Notes under the pieces: generated by a model | What the model was told of the DNA's origin: nothing | What the model saw: only the letters and a program-made list of their open reading frames with translations | The model's database searches: none | Part shown: in pieces, positions 34,955 to 47,309 of the stretch | How positions within the stretch are numbered: position 1 is the first letter of the stretch | How the letters are laid out: every line of letters starts with the position of its first letter | Program-made: the position numbers and the translations under genes | From: Epiperipatus broadwayi | Lineage: Eukaryota > Onychophora > Udeonychophora > Euonychophora > Peripatidae | Assembly (NCBI GenBank): GCA_028023455.1 | Contig: JAQFVV010012405.1 | Location: 9,443,923 to 9,507,922 of the forward strand | Direction of reading: 5' to 3' | DNA length: 64,000 nt

Positions 34955-35655
34955 TTTAATAATAAATTCTTTTAAAAAATAGTAAATTAGAAATTTTTTT
35001 TAATAACAATAGCAATAATAATAAATAGATAGTATTCACAAATAATACATACAAATACAAATAGTAAATAAAAAATATTTCTTATTGAACAGTTATCTTT
35101 GAATTGACCTCTATTTATTATTAAACTTCTATTATTATGTGGACTTCATAATTATGTGCTGCAGACAAATGAAGAAACCAAAATAAGATTATATAGTACC
35201 ACATGTATTGCTAAAATAAATATATAAAGATATAATTTGCAATACTTAATTAGTATGTTTAATTTGTTTACTATTTTATTATCAAAATAAACATAAACTT
35301 ATTAACTTATATTTCATAAAGCCATTTACATTATAGTAATAAATGTAATAAGTGGCTTATATACAACTATAGAGAAGCTTGTTAGTTCTATATATAAAAT
35401 ATGGCTTAGCCTTTAAAGATATTGATTATTAACATATTACATTTTACATTATGAATATTTAAACTGTTCACATTTATAAAATATGAACAATATATTTAAA
35501 CATACATCACATTTATATTCTTAGTAATTAAATGTATTAACCTTTCATAATATTATGGATAATTGTTTATACATTAAAATTTATTTTCATTTTTTTATTA
35601 TTTATTTATAATATGTAATGAAGAAACAAATAAACGTACTTTTATTTAAACAAAC
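34955..35655. other. AT-rich spacer
   Basis: AT-rich sequence without recognisable genes or repeats. Confidence 0.5.
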
Positions 35656-35659
35656 TAAA

Positions 35660-35930
35660 AGAATGAGTTACAAAAAAGAAAAAAGGAGACTTTGATGATA
35701 AATCTTTTTGATTCTGAGGCTATCAATTTTATGAAGACTTCTTTTGATATTAAGGGAAGGTGGAGTTTGAAATGAATTATGGGAAGGTTTGTTTTTGTGT
35801 GTATATATTTGTTATTTCCTTTAATTTGATTTTTACTTGAGAATGTCTATTTGTAGTAAATGAAACCATGGTTGGGTAACGATTTTGGTAAAATTTTGGA
35901 TTTAATCTAGTATTTTATTGTATTATTGTT
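35660..35930 (+). mobile_element. Eroded Penelope 3' fragment
   Basis: Aligns with the Penelope 3' part at 24.6-24.83 kb: tatggg..gt.tg.aatt-type blocks, ttacttgagaatgtctattt, and aaccatggttgg. Translated around 35,700-35,770 it reads LFDSEAINFMKTSFDIKGRW, the C-terminal end of the protein in the family. The remainder of the element is gone. Confidence 0.65.
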
Positions 35931-36829
35931 TTGCATTTTCATATATATATATATGCAAGGTGTGACAGTTTAATTCCTAGAATGGCCATGTGGTGTCACC
36001 ATGACCTAAATGTATTGAAATCACATGAGCACTCACATTTGGACACATTTAAGTTAATACATGTGTAAATTTTAAGTTGATAGAGCTGTTGTTAGTAGCT
36101 ATTGAGAAGAAAATAAATATTCATATTGAAACAGTATTTTCCATCCCTCATAACTGTTTCACCTATTTTCCCCCACAGCTCCATTTGTGCTAAATTCAAA
36201 CCCTTTCTGAGCACATGTATATAAACCTCAACGTGATTATATAAGTATTATCACACATACATATGTGAAAAACGACTGTGATATCATCAGCTTATATATA
36301 TTACAGCATGGATATTTATTTTAAAATAAAATATATTTCGTTTGTTAAAGAGAGTTGTTTTCATTTTAAATTGTGTATATATAGATGTGGTCCACACATG
36401 ACCATGTTATATGTAGAATGATATTGTTAAAAGCTATAACAATTCTTAATTTTAACCTTAAATAAATCATAAACAAAAGCCCCACTGGGAACAACTGTTT
36501 TAACATGGCTTAATGAGGTAATTTAAGTTGTTTCTAAGCAATAATATTTTCCAAAAATGTATAAATTTAGTAAAACACAATTACTGAACTGAAACTATTG
36601 AAGTCATTAGGAATTTAAAATGATCAAGTTTTAATAAAAACATCCTGTTAAAAAAATAATAGGAACGTTTAAATGTAGTGAGTTATAAAATTTCAGAGGG
36701 TGCTAATTGATTCTCAAAAAGTAAATAGTCTTGTTGACAGCAAGGTGTTCATTCCTTGAATTGTAAACAGGCCATATTTCTTGCTGTAAAAATTCATTCC
36801 ATAAATTTTGAGAAGTGTGGTCTACCAGA
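35931..36829. other. Spacer with a weak dispersed repeat
   Basis: A piece near 35,985-36,030 (ggtgtcaccatgacctaaatg) resembles 41,660-41,710 (ggtctcaccatgatgtaaatg), so a small unknown repeat may be present at both. Otherwise AT-rich and featureless. Confidence 0.4.
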
Positions 36830-37850
36830 ATCCATACTAGTTTTCACACTGACATGTCTGGCTAGGCAAATGTAGGTTTGCTATCTTTCTGAGAGGAGAT
36901 GGTGACCTCTGTTCATCTCTATGTGTCTAATGGCATGATCATCACAGAGAAGGGAAATCTTCCAGCAGCCTACCACAAGAGGAAGATACCTTAATCAAAA
37001 TCATTTACCCTGAGGAGAGTGCCACTATGCCCATCGTCTGATGTTCCTGCATTACAAGCTACAATCAAGAAGATCAGTAATATTCCTTTTACAGACTGCA
37101 GAGCTCTATAATTTAATCTTAAAATCTGTAATCCTAATATTAAGCTAGCTTATTTATTATAATGAACGCTCCCTCTTATTTCTTAAAATCTGTTAAGTTA
37201 AATCATTTATAAAGTAATTATGTAAAACTTTCCTGAATTCATTTTTATCATGTAAAATAATTTATTCTTCTAATATTGTAAAGTTGCTTGAATTCATCTT
37301 TATAAAGTAAAATACTTTATCTTTTATAAGCGATAAATAACTGTAATCAGTTATGACTTAAATTTCTTAAAATTGCAGTCATGCCTAGATTTATTGTTTT
37401 AGCTGTTTTATCTAAATTTATTATATATGTTATAATATGCCCATCTTTCAAAATAGCGAATACTAATTGTTAACTAACTTTCAATGGACATAATTAAAAT
37501 CTCCACTTCAAATATTTTAAGAATGCTACTTCATATATTAAATCGCTGTTTCAAAATACTATATTGATAGATAATAACCAATCGCTATATTCTCATTATT
37601 ATCATGATTATATATATATGTTATAAATTGAAGTATATTTCATAAGGATTTGCTTAGTCAGTTATTACAACTTATGACTTTTGATATCTGTTAGTTAGAA
37701 GTGATATGCTAGCCAAAGATGATATTAAAGTATATTTGTTACTGTTCATTAATGCCAATCAAATATACTTTCCCTCCTTAATTCAAGTATATATATACAA
37801 ATTCAGTATTTTAACTTAGGTTATAATTTAATTTAAGCCCTTTTTTGTTA
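36830..37850 (+). mobile_element. Diverged half copy of the fold-back element
   Basis: Follows the right arm and adjoining centre of the 9-19 kb element in order: gtctggctaggcaaa near 36,858 (tgcatggctaggaagg there), gatggtgacct, ctgcagagctctata, aactgtaatcagttat, tatgttataatatgcc and ctttccctcctt...caagtat. Similarity is moderate, so this is an old copy with one arm only. Confidence 0.6.
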
Positions 37851-37952
37851 GCATAGTTATAATGCTAGTTTAAAAACTGGGTTGAGTTAGGTTGGCAGAT
37901 AGAAGTTATCTGTTTTCAGGTACAATTAATTAATTATATGTATACATATTGG

Positions 37953-40900
37953 GGCTGCAGAAAGGGAGTTTGATTCCTCTTGGAGGCCTTAAAGGAACCG
38001 AGCAGGGAAAATTCCTAATGTCCACTCCATATATTCTTGTCATTGCAGCTGTTATTACTATGTGATTACTCATATAGTATATGGACATGGATGGGCTGCT
38101 CACCAACACACATTAGCCAGTGTGGTGAGTTTATTGGCTTTTTACCTCTGAGTTTAAGAATATTTTTCCAATATATACAATTATGACAGACAAAAATAAA
38201 TCATGGCCCTTATTCCCAGGAGGCTGTAAAGTCACCAACCAAGGCAGCAGTTGGTGGCCGAAGGCAGAGGGTGCTAAGAATCTCTTGATTGTGGACTCAG
38301 GCTGCTATTTGATGATGATGTTTTATTTAGGTACTTACAACTGCAGATCACTTTCAAGTGAAGGAAGATTGCAAGAGTTAGAAGAAGAACTATCTTATAT
38401 TAAATGGGATATTATTGGACTCTGTGAAGTTAGAAGAAAAGGTGAAGAAACAATTGATTTAAAAAGTGGACATGTATTCTACTATAAAGGCACAAATATT
38501 GGAAATACAAGTGGAGTAGGATTCATTATAAATAAAAAATGGAAGAATAACATTGTGGAGATTGATGGTGTATCAGACAGAGTGGAAAGATTAGTTTTAC
38601 AACTTAATTGCAGATACCAAATGCAGATAATTCAGGTTTATGTCCCAACAAGTTCTCATAGTGATGAAGTAGTAAAATATATTTATATGGATGTACAAAA
38701 GGCTTTTGATCAGAGTAAACAACATTTTAAAATTATGGGAGACTTTAATGCTAGAATTGGTAAACAAATGAAAGATGAAAATGCTGTAGGTAATTTTGGT
38801 TATGGTAATAGAAATGATAGAGGACTTAGACTTGTGGAGTTTGCAGAAAAAGAAAAACTTTATATTATGAATTCTTTTTTTGAAAAAAATGTTAAAAGGA
38901 AATAGACATGGAAGCATCCAAATGAAAGTACAGCAGAATTGGATTATATTTTGACTAACAGAAAATACATATTTCAAGATTGTAATGTTCTTAATAAATT
39001 TAATACAGGAAGTAATCATCAATTAGTAAGATGTAAAATACATGTTAATGCAAAACTAGAGAGACAAAAATTATTAAAAAAAACAATATTTACAGTTGAT
39101 ATTCCTAATCTTCAGAAACATATTCATAATCTTCAGAAACATTCTAATGAATTTAAATTAGAACTTACAAATCGATTTCAAGTATTAGTAGATTTTGAAC
39201 ATGATTCAGATTTGAATGAAATTAATACGAAAATAACTGATACACTTTTAAAAACTGCAACAAAGACAGCTGGTAGAAAAAAGAAGCAATTGACCAATAA
39301 AATTTCTACTGAGACTAGAAAATTTATGAAGAAAAGAAGGAATATGAGGATATACAACAATAATGCATTAAAAAAGATTTAATATCTCGAATTTTGTAAA
39401 ATGGTGCGGAAAAGAGTTGAAAATGATATAAGAAAGTATAATTGTGAACTAGCAAGGAAAGCTGTAGAAGAGAATAAAAGTCTAAAGAGTATAAAAAAAC
39501 ATTTTGGTATTGATAGAAAATTTATATCTGCAATAAGAAAAAAAGATGGCATTATTACTAAAAAAAGAGATGACATCATGAAATGTGTAGAAGACTTCTA
39601 TCAAGAATTATATAGTAATAAAGAACAAGTACCTCCTATACCTATTATATCTTCTGAATTTCCCAGAATTTTAAATGAGGAATTTAGACATGCAATTAAA
39701 TTTATGAAGAAAAAGAAGGCTCTAGGTAATGATGGAATTATAATTGATATATTAAAAGAAGCAGATGAAGAAATAGAAAAAAAATTAGCAAAGTTATATT
39801 CCAAATGTCTAAATGATAAAGATGTACCTGATGATTGGAAGAATGCAGTATTAATATTAATATTTAAAAAAGGTGATAAAGAAGATATTAGAAATTACAG
39901 ACCTATCAGTCTTTTATTAGTTTTATACAAAATTTTTACTAAGAAAATTACAACTCATCTACAGATAACACTGGACTTCCACCAACCAAGAGAACAAGCT
40001 GGATTTAAATGTGGTTTTTAGTACAGTAGATCATATCCAGGTATTGAGAGAAGTTATAGAAAGGACAAATGAATATGAGTTGCCATTATGCTTAGGATTT
40101 GTAGATCATGAAAAGTCAACATTGAGAAGGGTGTAAGACAGGGTGACTCCATATCTCCAAAACTTTTTACAGCAGTGCTGCAAGAAGTATTTTGTGGATT
40201 AAAATGGGAAGCTAAAGGAGTGAAAGTAAATGGAGATTATTTGAGTCATTTAGATTTTGCAGATGATGTAGTTGTTTTTGCAAATAATCCTTTAGAGTTA
40301 CATGAAAAGTTGCAGGAGTTATCAGATGAAAGTAGGAAAGTAGGACTAAAGATAAATGTTAAAAAGATTAAAGTAATGTTTAATAGATTTTTGAAAAATA
40401 TGAAAATAAAGATAGATTATGATGAATTAGAAGAAGTTAACAGTTACAAATACCTTGGTCAGATTATTGATACAGATGGAAACATATTGGATGAAATTAA
40501 TCATGGAATTAAACTTGTTTGGAGTGCTTTTGGTAGAAATAACCTGATACTAAAAGGAAATATCCCTATGTCTTTGAAAAGGAAGGTTTTTAATAAATGT
40601 GTTTTGCCAGTTCTTACTTATGGATCTGAGACTTGGACACTCCATAGAAGAGCAATACAGAGACTTCAAACCACTCAAAGAAGTATGGATGCATGTTGGG
40701 AGTAACAAGAAGAGATCGAAAACGCAATGTATGGGTAAGAAAACAAACAGGTGTTACTGATCTCATTAAAAAAAATTAAAAGACTGAAGTGTAGTTAGGC
40801 TGGACATATTGCTAGAAGAGATGATAATAGGTGGACAATTGAAATTTTAAATGGGATTCCAAGAGATTTTAAAAGATCCAGAAAGAGACCAAATGTGAAA

Positions 40901-41025
40901 TGGATGGATGAAATAAGAAAGTGTGCAGGGGTGATGTGGAGAAAGGAAGCTATAGATAAGAAAAGATGGATTAAACTTGGAGAGACCTTCATCTTGCAGT
41001 GGATTGATAATAGTTGATGATGATG
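37953..41025 (+). mobile_element. Near full-length RTE-clade LINE
   Basis: Plus-strand LINE with both ends defined by a perfect 11-base target duplication, ATACATATTGG, at 37,942-37,952 and 41,026-41,036. It has a 5' leader of about 230 bases, an endonuclease-reverse transcriptase frame and a 3' end gttgatgatgatgat. Relative to other copies it lacks ~70 bases of the leader and ~145 bases inside reverse transcriptase (near 40,110). The 5' end (ggctgcagaaaggg) marks the real start of the family. Confidence 0.95.
38183..40990 (+). pseudogene. LINE endonuclease-reverse transcriptase, decayed
   Basis: Start ATG at 38,183 as in the copy at the left edge. The first piece (240 codons) contains LGTYNCRSL, GLCEVRRKGEE and MGDFNARIG and ends at a stop (TAG at 38,903) in a position where the others have Trp. 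Further pieces are 38,939-39,382 (LDYILTNRKY, with SNHQLV where others have SDHRLV, losing the catalytic Asp), 39,401-40,021 ([13 protein letters not shown]) and 40,175-40,705 (FADDVVVF, LGQIIDTDGN). An internal deletion near 40,110 removes the region from motif A to motif B. The tail to about 40,990 is broken by frameshifts. The original product would have been roughly 950-1,000 residues. Confidence 0.9.
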
Positions 41026-41036
41026 ATACATATTGG

Positions 41037-41850
41037 TATTTTGTGCGTGTGCATTGCGAATGTGTCTTTATAAAGTACACAGTGGTATTTTTACATTTTG
41101 CTGCACCTTTTTAAATGGGGTGACTTCCCACCCCATTCTTTAGTTCGGGTATGGCTATCTTTATTAGAACTGGAACAGAAGGGTCCTGACTGTGTTTATA
41201 AAGCCAATCCAAGTTTCTAAATTTATATGGTCATATATTAATTGCAGCAAACTGTCCGGTCCTCAGAGCACTGAGCATTTGATGCTAGAGTTTTTGAATA
41301 ATTACTCACTCGCTCTGCAGATTTATTTCTTTTTATTTTATGTAGCACCATAGTATATATGCAAATCTAAAAGTAACCAGTTCTTTTCCTCCTTATTAAT
41401 TAACTATTCAGCATTAGACTGAAACACAAATCTTGGTTACCAGCTTGAATATGCCTTATCCAGAGATTAATTATTCACTCACACTGTTACTATATATAAC
41501 AGCCATCTTAGAGCTGTATGTAGTCATCATCATGGCTAGGCTATTGTGTTGCAACATTAGCAAAACATGCACAATATGATGGACATATTAATTGATTATA
41601 GGCATGATTTATTAACTGCACATACACCGATTTTAATATATTAAGATGAGACAGCTGTATTGATAGTGGTCTCACCATGATGTAAATGCCTGTATGCATT
41701 GATCACACATACTTAACACTAGATAATTCTCATCATTGTCTTTTACTTAATTTTATGCTATTGTTTTAATAAACCTTTTTAAAATGTAAAACTTGAAAAT
41801 CCACAAGTAATTTATTTTAAAAAATATTTGAATTAAAATTATATATTTTT
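41037..41850. other. Spacer with a strong GC-rich hairpin
   Basis: AATGGGGTG at 41,114-41,122 is exactly complementary to 41,129-41,137 across the loop ACTTCC. The neighbourhood (about 41,090-41,330) is less AT-rich and has words such as ggacaagtgt-like and gtccggtcctcagagc, but no frame. It could belong to an unrecognised repeat. Confidence 0.5.
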
Positions 41851-41855
41851 TATAA

Positions 41856-42015
41856 TCATCATCAACCATTATCAATCCACTGCAGGATGAAGGTCTCTCC
41901 AAGTTCAATCCATCTCCTATGATCTTTAGCTTCTCTTCTCCACATCACCCCTGCACACTTTCTTATTTCATCCATCCATATCACATGTGGTCTCTTTCTG
42001 GGTCTTTTACAATCT
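41856..42015 (-). mobile_element. Short LINE 3' fragment
   Basis: The final 160 bases of the RTE LINE on the minus strand, ending in tcatcatc. Flanks atttttTATAAT on the left and ATTTTTATAAT on the right are a likely target duplication. It shows how short some truncated insertions are here. Confidence 0.85.
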
Positions 42016-42142
42016 ATTTTTATAATAATACAATTCAAATAATTTAATTCTTATAGATTCTAAGGTACCATAAATATTTTAATATTTTTTAAAGTTTGGC
42101 TTATGAATTTCAAATGTTAAATTTTTAGTAAGATTTGGTGTA

Positions 42143-42390
42143 ATTAAAACAGGCAAAACTTTCCATACAGCAGTGCCACTCAGTGCCAACCAAAGTAATC
42201 GATGGATTCCAGAAGGTTTGTGCATAAAATCCCCATCTAATGCCTACTCATCCAATATCCCCAGGCTAGTTTCTGGCTTGTGGCCTTTGTCATTGATTAC
42301 TCTGGTTGGCACTGAGTGGCATTACTGTATGGAGAGTTTTACCTGTTTTAATAACAGTTATGTGCTAGCATAAGAAATGGTGATCATGTG
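42143..42390. mobile_element. SINE family R, inverted (twin-primed) copy 2
   Basis: A perfect 13-base target duplication AAGATTTGGTGTA flanks it (42,130-42,142 and 42,391-42,403). Inside, the left ~140 bases are SINE R sequence in reverse and the right ~110 in forward orientation, giving imperfect inverted arms (aaacaggcaaaactttcc and its counterpart ggagagttttacctgtttta). This arrangement fits twin priming during LINE-driven insertion. The short frame across it is not a gene. Confidence 0.82.
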
Positions 42391-42619
42391 AAGATTTGGT
42401 GTACCTGTAAAATAGTCAGCTATAGAATTCAATGTCTATGGATCAGGCCTAGCTCACTACCCATCTTCATATTTTTATGAACATCCAGCTATAAGCCATT
42501 CAATCATTTTTTGATTAAAAAATGAAATAAAATTCCTAATATCATTTGCCTTATAGTAGATTATTCTATGAAATAATAATTGTGTTACAATTATCAACAT
42601 ATTGTAGATTTAAAAGCTA

Positions 42620-43008
42620 ATAAGTTGAAAAAATATATGGTATTACTTTTAACCAATCAAAAACTGGGCACATGTGTTTCCATTCTTCACTGGAAAATGC
42701 TCCTTGATAAGGTCACGTAACAAGCTTTCTTGCCTCTCTTCACCCCAGAATGTTTTTAGAAGCTTGCAACAATATTCTTCAAATGTTTCTGGCTTTTTCT
42801 CTAGCATGCCCCATCAGTCCTTGGCCACAGCCTTCAAATGGTGTCGAGCAATGGACATCTGTTGTATACTATCAAGAGTTTCTATCGCAAAAGCATCAGC
42901 TAAACTATCTATATGTTCATGAGTTTTCTCCCAGTCTTCACCATAAAAATTTATAATTTGGATCATAGGGCACTGAGAGTTCGATGAATTTTCCTGTGGC
43001 TTTCCCAT
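42620..43008 (-). pseudogene. Retrotransposon gag fragment, one stop
   Basis: The frame from 43,008 reads MGKPQENSSN ... FYGEDWEKTHEHIDSLADAF, then IARHHLKAVAKD, a TGA stop, WGMLEKKPETFEEYCCKLLK and FWGEERQESLLRDLIK. The pattern (aromatic-rich start, A.hhL...A..WW..l, then F...l...fw) is that of LTR-retrotransposon gag capsid domains. The stop falls where family members usually have a second Trp, a single G-to-A type change. Upstream and downstream homology was not found, so it is an isolated piece. A cellular gag-derived gene is less likely because of the stop. Confidence 0.6.
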
Positions 43009-44570
43009 TCTAGTTTGTATAAAATAGAGATGTATTACTCTCTTGAAAATGATAGGTAATACAGATTATCATAAACTTATATTGGCATGGCACTATCACT
43101 ATTAATATGAATATTTATATACTATATATTTTTTTAAATTTATTGAGTTAGGTTTCTGACCACTGGTCTCATTGTCCCAATCCTCATTAGCTGCTGCATA
43201 TTATTTCCTCAATCTATCTGATCTTGCCCTTTTTAGTTTAGTTTAGTTCACCTACGTTTTCTTGGTTAGCTCCTTCTGTTAATTCTTTGAATGAGACATG
43301 TATTTTATTTAAAAAACTATTAAATATAAGAAAAAAAACATTACTCACTTCCCTTTTGTTCAACTGTTCTCCCATGTCTGAAAAAAAAACTATACAAATA
43401 ATTAGTAACTTACAAATATTGATATATTTCATTCAGCAGGTAGTACTAGTAATTCTCTATGTCGGACACATTTGATTTTTATTGTTCAGGCAACTAACCC
43501 ACTGCTGTGCTGACAATCATATTTGCTAACAAATTTATTTATATGGGCGCCAGTCAGAAAAATGAAATCAATAGGACATGTGAAATAACCCATTGACCCC
43601 CAAACCATACATGATTGACTTAATTTTGTGATAAAATAATTTGATTGATGAATATTTATTATTTATTAACAACTGACGTGTTCCTGATCTGAGTTTAAAT
43701 ATAACAGGTTCAACTATTTCCTTTTCACTAAGCCTGAGGCTTTCACACACCAAAAAAATGTCAAAAATTAATATTTTACACAAAACTTTTATTTGTTGAT
43801 ATCATTTTTAATCTTGCTAGCATAAGAGTGTGTAAACCATTGAAGCATTTTGCCAACTGCATCTGGCTGCTTGGTGTTACACAAAAGGTCTTCACCTACT
43901 TTGAGGTTACTCTAGAAATTATTGTCATTAAAGCATATTGTCACACTACATCAGACCGCTTGACATATAATTCCCAGTTTGAAGGTCTTCGTCTGCTTTG
44001 AGGCTACTAAGAATATGGAGCGAACATTTAATATATGTGTTAGTAAGCAATTCTTTGAAATTAAAACTTTTAACATGATATCGATATTGGATATTTTTAA
44101 TATAACAACTGAGATGAATACTAATTAATTTTGACATGGAAAAAATATTTCATCTAATTTTACCCCTTGCTTTGATCTACTCTTGCTACTTTTCTAACAA
44201 TAATTTTTTTTCCTCTTTACTGTCACGAACGCGTATAACACAAACATATAATAGATATATATACTGATATAGTATAACATACACATATATTTAATTTATA
44301 CATATATTCTATCTTATTACTTTTTTTCTTTAAATAATTATTCTGACTAACGATACTGTTACAGTATTTAACTAACAAATGTATTATGAATGAATGTTTA
44401 AGAAAAAATAGTCTTGAAAACATTTAAGTATAAGAGAAAAATTACAAAATGACATTTTAATTTATTAAAATCATTTCGGTTGAGCATTATAAATTGCACA
44501 ACTTTTTTAAAAAAAAAAAATTATATACAACACTCTTCAAAAATATCACTCTCTACCAAAACATTTAATT
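43009..44570. other. Spacer, weak frames only
   Basis: AT-rich, with short frames on both strands (for example 43,238-43,432 minus, ending ELTEGANQENVGELN). Nothing that I can assign. The minus frame could be a leader of the gag fragment, but no continuity is seen. Confidence 0.35.
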
Positions 44571-44599
44571 TATCGGGGCCTCAATGACTGAGCAGCTAA

Positions 44600-44863
44600 A
44601 ATCATAATTACTATCTACAGGGTGTGTGGGGTTTATTAAATCGAAGCCCCAATGATTGGGTGACCAAAAACATAACAAATGTACCAGTTGGAAAACCACC
44701 CACCAACAACCTCACTCCAAGTCGGATTCAAACTCAGTCGAATCAAACTGAATTCAAACCCAAATCACGAGCTCTGATCAAATCAATGGATGACTTATAT
44801 CGATGGTACATGGCTATGCGCCGAGAAACTAGCTCAACGGATGATAATGATTTGAGACCCTGA
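44600..44863 (+). other. Possible exon or SINE-derived frame, uncertain
   Basis: An open frame of about 85 codons without AT bias: ..VWGLLNRSPNDWVTKN, ..PPTNNLTPSRIQTQSNQ, ..MDDLYRWYMAMRRE, stop at 44,861-44,863. It follows ctatctacag|gg, which could be a splice acceptor. No protein family is recognised. Against a gene: the first part contains two related ~32-base units (ggcctcaatgactg and agccccaatgattg), and ggattcaaactc on the other strand looks like a B-box, so the frame may be part of a SINE-like repeat. Confidence 0.25.
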
Positions 44864-45621
44864 ACTGACACTAATAACAGATAATAAACTAACTAAAGAT
44901 AATTTTATGTCGAATCATATGTATATGTTCGGGTTGCCAACACAGACAGCGAGCATTAACATTAAAATAATGATTGAATAAAAGAGTTAATAACCCAAGT
45001 GTGCTAATAAAATGTTTAATAATAACAGTAATAGTTTTTGTTCAACTTTTAAATGATGACTATACTGATTACCTCTAGTCCTTAAACAGAGTTTATAATT
45101 ACAATAAGAATGGCAATCCCTATTATATGCCAACAACTATTACGCAATATTTTAAAAGTCTATATGTCTATGCCCCCAACAAGAAAATAAAGGCAGATAA
45201 AGGTATTCAGTGGTGATGGAAATTATTATTCTAATTTTATACGAAAGAATGTGAGATTTATTTTCACATTCGCAAATCCTTTCATGAAGAACAAGATACG
45301 TATTTAGGGCATAACTTTAACATTTACTAGAAAACTTATTTAAGTAGAGTTGACTAAGAATTTGTTCGACTTTAATTGCAATCACTTCATCATGAATTAC
45401 GAGCATAAGAGTGGGCTTTACTGGAACAGAGAGGTAACCGTGCTGACAAATTATGAGCTATAAAATGAACAGGAAAGATAATAGCTTGTCGGTGATTTAA
45501 GTAGTACAGCGGCTTTTATTTTACAAGTCTTACTGCCCTTTAAGAAGATGTGGAACACAGGAAAAGCCAGGCTGAATCATAGCTATGAACCTTTGGTGTT
45601 CCAAATATAATATAAGCAGGG

Positions 45622-45641
45622 GAGGAAGTGCTTTCTTCCTC
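45622..45641. repeat. Hairpin GAGGAAG / CTTCCTC
   Basis: A perfect 7-base stem with the 6-base loop TGCTTT. Confidence 0.8.
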
Positions 45642-46647
45642 TGTAATTAAAATAATCGTAATATCACCAACGACAAGCCTATTGAGTGGAAGATTGCCCT
45701 GCATCAGCAATGTTCGAAGATGATGACTTGATAGTCACCATTTGAATAATAAAACCCAATTTATTATGGAATGCTCTATGTGATGACTTGATCAAATTAA
45801 TTAAAGTCAAACGAGCTTTTAACTAAAATTATTTTAAAGAAGAATAAAATTATATTAATTATGCCCCCAAACATCATGCCCTTCCTGAATATTAATATAT
45901 AGTAAAAAAAATTGGATTAGAATTTATTCATTTGATTCCTTTATCAACCCCTTTGCAAAAATATTTTAAGATTATAAATATAAGTAGATAAACATTTGTT
46001 AACCTGATAAAAGAGCCAGGGACATAGATTAGAAATGGAGCTAATGATTTATTATTAGCCAATTATAAAAATAGCAAACATTGAATAAATTCTTTCGACT
46101 TGGTGATTAATAGAACCGTATAAATTTAGTTCTAATGGGCAGAAATTACTATCAGACTTAATATTTTATTACTTGTATAAGGCAAATGGAACAAAGGAGA
46201 TCATTGAGTCAAAGGATTATTGGCATATAATTAAAAATAAATGACATTAATAAATTACTCAATAAATATATATAGTACAATAATTGAACCGCCATCGTAA
46301 GAAAGAAAAGTTAAATCTAAGGACTAGAGATTGAGAGAATTACTATATAATTTAAATTAACATAAATAAAAAGAAAGTTTTATACATATTTTTACATTTA
46401 GGAATGAGAAGAGCTTTTAAAGGGAGTGTAATGTAAAGTTTGGAAATGGCCAGAAAGTTATAGTTCATTATGGAATTATATTACCATTTCTTCCGGAGCT
46501 GGTTCCTTAGTTTACACATCTGAGTTGGTCGAGACATAGGCATGCATTTGGTAAATTACATGAATGGCATTTTGATTGTTTTTTTCATGATTTTTGGGCA
46601 GCACAATTGGTCCGGAAAGGATTTAGCAGCTTCATTGAAGATTTTCA

Positions 46648-46690
46648 GGGGACTTCAGGAACAGTAGTCAGATTCCTGAAGTTTAGCCCC
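46648..46690. repeat. Hairpin with ACTTCAGGAA stem
   Basis: ACTTCAGGAA at 46,652-46,661 is exactly complementary to 46,673-46,682; GGGG before and CCCC after extend it across a small bulge. Confidence 0.85.
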
Positions 46691-47309
46691 TCACCATGAT
46701 AGAAACACTATCTAAATTCATAATTTAAAAATACACAGAGTTTAATTGTACTTCTCTAAACAAAGATGGCTTTTCTCTCTCCAAACTTTTCTGGGCTATT
46801 TATACTGTCCTCTGATACCTTCAGGCTAGCGCTTCTTTCATTATCAATGTTACAAAATTTTACTAATTGATTTTAGATACATTCCCTCAATAAGGCTTTC
46901 AAACTTATTAACTTGAATTCATTTTCTAATTAGAAAATGAATTTTTAAAATCTGAAAAATTATTTTAATTAGGAACCGTCCTTACATTCTAAATACTTAT
47001 TTTTTTTCTAATTAATAAAACTTTACCCATTGTTTTTGGAAAGGGATAATCTGAAAGCTTATCGAAAGAATGTAGCTTTTAATCACTAAAATTTGAACAA
47101 ACTATTTAAAAGTAAAATAAAACATGCCCGACGCAATGAAACTTTAGAACGAATATATATTTTTAAATATTTATAAATATATACGCACAATCCATGCAGT
47201 TATAATATATATAAATTCATGAATAATTCTATCATGAATTTATTAATAGAATTGATTAATTTAAACGTCAAATGAGTTAATTTTACCACACATTTATGTA
47301 ATAGTTTTT

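Larger units (their letters stand above)
44864..47309. other. Spacer with two clear hairpins
   Basis: Single-copy-looking sequence without frames. It contains the hairpin GAGGAAG/CTTCCTC at 45,622-45,641 and the longer one at 46,648-46,690, each in less AT-rich surroundings. No gene is recognised. Confidence 0.45.

Noticed and set aside
42674-42956. Plus-strand frames opposite the gag fragment
   Set aside because: The minus-strand frame carries the recognisable gag pattern; these are its antisense.
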